From Brienomyrus brachyistius (taxonomy: Eukaryota > Chordata > Actinopteri > Osteoglossiformes > Mormyridae): a stretch of DNA of 64,000 bases. Every line of letters starts with the position of its first letter. Positions within the stretch are counted from its first letter, which is position 1. Positions 63,001 through 64,000 of this stretch are shown here, piece by piece. Under the pieces are notes generated by a model that was not told the origin of the DNA, did not search any database, and saw nothing but the letters and a program-made list of their open reading frames with translations. The translations under genes and the position numbers were made by a program. The stretch covers positions 8,543,642 through 8,607,641 of the forward strand of contig NC_064548.1 in NCBI RefSeq assembly GCF_023856365.1, written 5' to 3'.

Positions 63001-63501
63001 GCGAGTTGATGGCATAGGTCAGATACTATTGAAGACAAATGGGCTCAGTGGACTAGTGCGTGGATTTATGACTGCAACCGACGGCAAAGTGTCAGTGAAT
63101 ATCTGAAACGCTTTATGAGGCACATCGTGACGTCATGCTGACGACAGAAACCAGAAGCTCATCGTGGTTGAGTGTAATTTCATCATCAGTTTCGCCCCTT
63201 TCCTGCACCGAAGAGTGAAAGCCAGCAGAAACAAAAGGCTTTAGAGAAGAACTTTATATAAATATGAGATCTGAAGGATAAAAGTAACGAGTCCTTCAAA
63301 GGATCATCCAGTCAAAATCTTTCCCCTACACTCTATAATCCCAAAGACGATGTATTCACTCCCTGACTTTCAGCTAAATTAGGATCCGGGACCACAGTTT
63401 CCCTCTGTGCTACTGTAATGAGAAAGTAGTTTCGGTTACAGAGCACTGAGCCATGAATTCCTGCCAGCGAAGTGATGACAGATGCATGCATTGACACTCA
63501 C

Positions 63502-64000
63502 GGCCATGAGCTCCTTCTGAAACGACTTCTTCTCCTTGCTTTCCATGTTATTGCAGTCCTCCTTGAGCTTCTCCAGCACAGAAGCCACCCTTTCTGGCTC
63601 ACTGTCCAGCTCTGCCCGACAGAAGTAGGTCAAAGGCAGGTTGTTGTAGCCCAGGGCATCTGCGAACGCTCTCCAGTTTCCAATGTTCTCCATCAATACG
63701 GTCCTCACAGAGGCATAGATGTAGGTGAGAAATTTGCAGGGTTTCAGAATTTGGTCTAGTAACATGGTGGTGGTAAGGTCAGGCCCACAGAAATAAATGG
63801 GCTTGACTTTCCCTATGATCAGGAGGTTTTTTGCATGAACAAGCCCAGTTTTGCCCTGGTAGTATCCAATGTACCACTCCTTAGTCCACAGTTGTCCTTT
63901 AAGTTTAATTTTCTCCTCACTCAGTAGTGCAATAATATCCCCCTTTTTGTATTCCAAAAGGTACTGGTTTTTGTTTTGCCTTATCACCGTTTTAAGCAAC
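63502..64000 (-). CDS. sh3bp4: SH3BP4 large coding exon, 3' part (continues beyond window)
   Basis: This is the 3' end of the long coding exon of SH3-domain binding protein 4. It covers 166 codons in phase 0, plus one base of a split codon at the window edge. It encodes the second SH3 domain ([18 protein letters not shown], a [12 protein letters not shown] core and [11 protein letters not shown]), then a linker and the start of the C-terminal death-like domain ([56 protein letters not shown]). It ends at a GCC|GTGAGT donor. Family knowledge: SH3BP4 controls cargo-specific transferrin-receptor endocytosis and can inhibit Rag GTPase/mTORC1 signalling. Start and N-terminal domains lie outside the window. 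The frame shows no stop or frameshift. Confidence 0.96.

Larger units (their letters stand above)
57696..63501 (-). other. SH3BP4 intron (5.8 kb)
   Basis: This GT-AG intron has donor GTGAGT at 63501 and acceptor CCCCAG at 57696. Apart from repeats noted separately (poly-T near 59288, the repeat copy at 59989-60087, a 12-G run near 62500) I see no gene in it. A stretch at about 59320-59400 resembles a common fish dispersed repeat (ATAGTGCCTTTCATAACACC type). The remainder is unremarkable AT-rich intronic DNA. Short open frames on either strand lack coding character. Confidence 0.8.

Overview
This is a vertebrate nuclear genomic window, almost certainly from a ray-finned fish. The protein-coding content is sparse and intron-containing. 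The non-coding background is a dense mix of fish-type interspersed repeats: tRNA-headed SINEs with L2-like tails ending in TCCA/GATG microsatellites, a CR1-like LINE tail with an octamer end, a Ty3/gypsy relic and several foldback MITEs. An early-branching teleost is my best guess, from the CR1-like tail type, but that is weak evidence. No prokaryotic, viral or organellar gene organisation is seen.

Two genuine genes are recognisable, both on the minus strand. ARL4C (41850-42428) is a complete single-coding-exon ARF-like small GTPase with all nucleotide-binding motifs, an N-terminal myristoylation glycine and a C-terminal basic tail; it sits beside a CpG-rich presumed promoter. SH3BP4 is partial. 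Its last two coding exons (56917-57141 and 57507-57695) and the 3' part of its large exon (63502-64000, running off the window) encode the C-terminal SH3 and death-like domains, about 303 residues. The two genes are also neighbours at human 2q37, so the block is orthologous, although the relative orientation here appears different from human.

Layout: 1-8.4 kb is intergenic DNA with poly-C tracts and a perfect 100-bp foldback MITE with target duplication. 8.45-9.79 kb is a decayed Ty3/gypsy gag-protease-RT fragment on the minus strand. 10-20 kb is intergenic with a 15-bp minisatellite, an L2-like tail and a cluster of palindromic AT-rich repeats. 20.6-22 kb holds a duplicated LTR-like segment and a 42-bp minisatellite. 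22-40.8 kb is a largely gene-free stretch flanking ARL4C, with a nested MITE inside a larger inverted-repeat element, SINEs and a CR1-like relic. 40.8-43.1 kb is the ARL4C locus. 43.1-56.9 kb is intergenic, with very long compound microsatellites and one unexplained 200-codon open frame. 56.9-64 kb is SH3BP4.

The genes do not form an operon-like system. ARL4C is a membrane and actin regulator and SH3BP4 an endocytosis and Rag-GTPase regulator; their adjacency reflects conserved synteny, not a demonstrated shared pathway. I found no convincing novel system. The best leads are the unexplained 200-codon ORF at 52440-53042, a 55-codon membrane-type micro-ORF at 40808-40975 that resembles a second locus at 3924-3965, and the MITE families.
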